Shown: one piece after another, positions 36,011-36,403 of the stretch | Numbering within the stretch: position 1 is the first letter of the stretch | Layout: the number at the start of each line of letters is the position of its first letter | Origin: Halanaerobiales bacterium | Lineage (GTDB): Bacteria > Bacillota > Halanaerobiia > Halanaerobiales > DTU029 | NCBI GenBank assembly: GCA_022360715.1 | Contig: JAKSCG010000151.1 | Coordinates: 1-36,403 of the forward strand | Direction of reading: 5' to 3' | Length of the DNA stretch: 36,403 nucleotides | Notes under the pieces: generated by a model | The model's database searches: none | Told to the model about the DNA's origin: nothing | The model's input: only the letters and a program-made list of their open reading frames with translations | Position numbers and translations under genes: made by a program

Positions 36011-36403
36011 ATGGATCATGTCGAGCTTCTGGCTAATGCTGCGGCAATACTCAATCAAATAGATTTATGGGGATATGCCTTTGACATCCTGGGCAGTATT
36101 TTGATTGTTATTTTCGGAATGTTGCTGATTAAACTGGGAAATCGCTTTATTGACAATATTTTAAAAAAGAAAGCACGGGGATATAGTAGTGAGCGAAGAA
36201 GGAATACCCTGATCATGCTTTTAAAGAGTATTTTACGCTACGGGATTTATTTTTTTGTAGTGATGATTGTTTTTTCAATTTTTGATGTACCGATCGAATC
36301 AATCCTGGCCGGGGCCGGTATAGTTGGCCTGGCTATTGGTTTTGGCGCTCAGAATCTGGTCCGTGATGTGATTAATGGTTTTTTTATCTTATTTGAAGAC
36401 CAA
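36011..36403 (+). CDS. mscS: small-conductance mechanosensitive channel MscS (5' part, cut by window end)
   Basis: The first 131 codons of an MscS-type channel, open to the right edge. Three membrane segments are visible: near residues 25-45, 75-90 and 95-125. The third holds the pore-helix signature GAGIVGLAIGFGAQNLV followed by RDVINGFFILFEDQ, diagnostic for MscS. The protein releases osmolytes under hypo-osmotic shock. GAGGGG lies six bases before the ATG. The C-terminal vestibule domain is beyond the window. Confidence 0.88.
   Translation, partial: MDHVELLANAAAILNQIDLWGYAFDILGSILIVIFGMLLIKLGNRFIDNILKKKARGYSSERRRNTLIMLLKSILRYGIYFFVVMIVFSIFDVPIESILAGAGIVGLAIGFGAQNLVRDVINGFFILFEDQ

Overview
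This window is the replication-origin region of a low-GC, Gram-positive-type bacterium (Bacillota). Gene order around oriC follows the Bacillus subtilis pattern almost exactly. Leftward from the origin it reads dnaA, dnaN, yaaA, recF, remB, gyrB, gyrA, followed at the left edge by a promoter and leader that look like the start of an rRNA operon. Rightward it reads rnpA, yidD, yidC, jag, mnmE, mnmG, rsmG, noc, soj, parB. YyaC, a sporulation-associated protease family, together with RemB, Noc and a YidC/Jag pair, points to a spore-forming lineage or a descendant of one. FixC/FixX and a split-P glycine cleavage operon fit an anaerobe. A halanaerobial or clostridial affiliation is plausible but cannot be settled from sequence reading alone.

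Layout. (1) 1-650: rRNA-type promoter and leader running off the left edge on the minus strand, then a ferritin-like diiron protein. (2) 838-2441: fixC-fixX on the plus strand, opposite to fork movement, with no ETF genes. (3) 2392-7311: an AT-rich accessory block on the minus strand holding a uridine-kinase-like P-loop protein, a membrane-anchored Tiki/EreA/ChaN-like protein, a GNAT acetyltransferase, a TIM-barrel isomerase and a methyltransferase. Its spacers carry hairpins and gene debris. Its left boundary fuses into fixX: the last residues of the kinase are read antisense to fixX. (4) 7312-16100: the gyrA to dnaA cluster. (5) Origin: six perfect DnaA boxes upstream of dnaA (16163-16420), and a second element between dnaA and dnaN with DnaA boxes, a G-patch, six DnaA-trio-like triplets and an AT-rich stretch (14500-14566). 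This is a bipartite origin of the B. subtilis type. (6) 16541-25138: rnpA to parB with two parS sites. The usual rpmH gene (L34) is absent between the origin and rnpA, although a strong promoter is there. (7) 25246-30016: RCK/TrkA protein, DUF554 membrane protein, a 230-bp spacer bounded by a 14-bp inverted repeat, an M23 peptidase-bactofilin pair, YyaC (minus strand) and a YkvI-like membrane protein. (8) 30088-34569: glycine riboswitch and terminator controlling gcvT-gcvH-gcvPA-gcvPB, with a perfect Noc-binding palindrome inside gcvPB. (9) 34670-36403: a UDG-like protein, a terminator, a tail-anchored TPR protein, and the 5' part of a MscS channel gene cut by the window edge.

Functionally, the core genes couple replication initiation (DnaA, origin), elongation and repair (DnaN, RecF), supercoiling (gyrase), segregation and nucleoid occlusion (Soj, ParB, Noc and their sites), tRNA and rRNA maturation (RNase P protein, MnmE/MnmG, RsmG) and membrane insertion (YidC, YidD, Jag). 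Genes on both arms are mostly co-directional with the fork; fixCX and yyaC are the exceptions. No completely unknown multi-gene system stands out. The most interesting signals are the two-part origin with DnaA-trios, the missing rpmH, the Noc site, the GyrA quinolone-pocket residues, the accessory block with its junction, and two structured intergenic elements.
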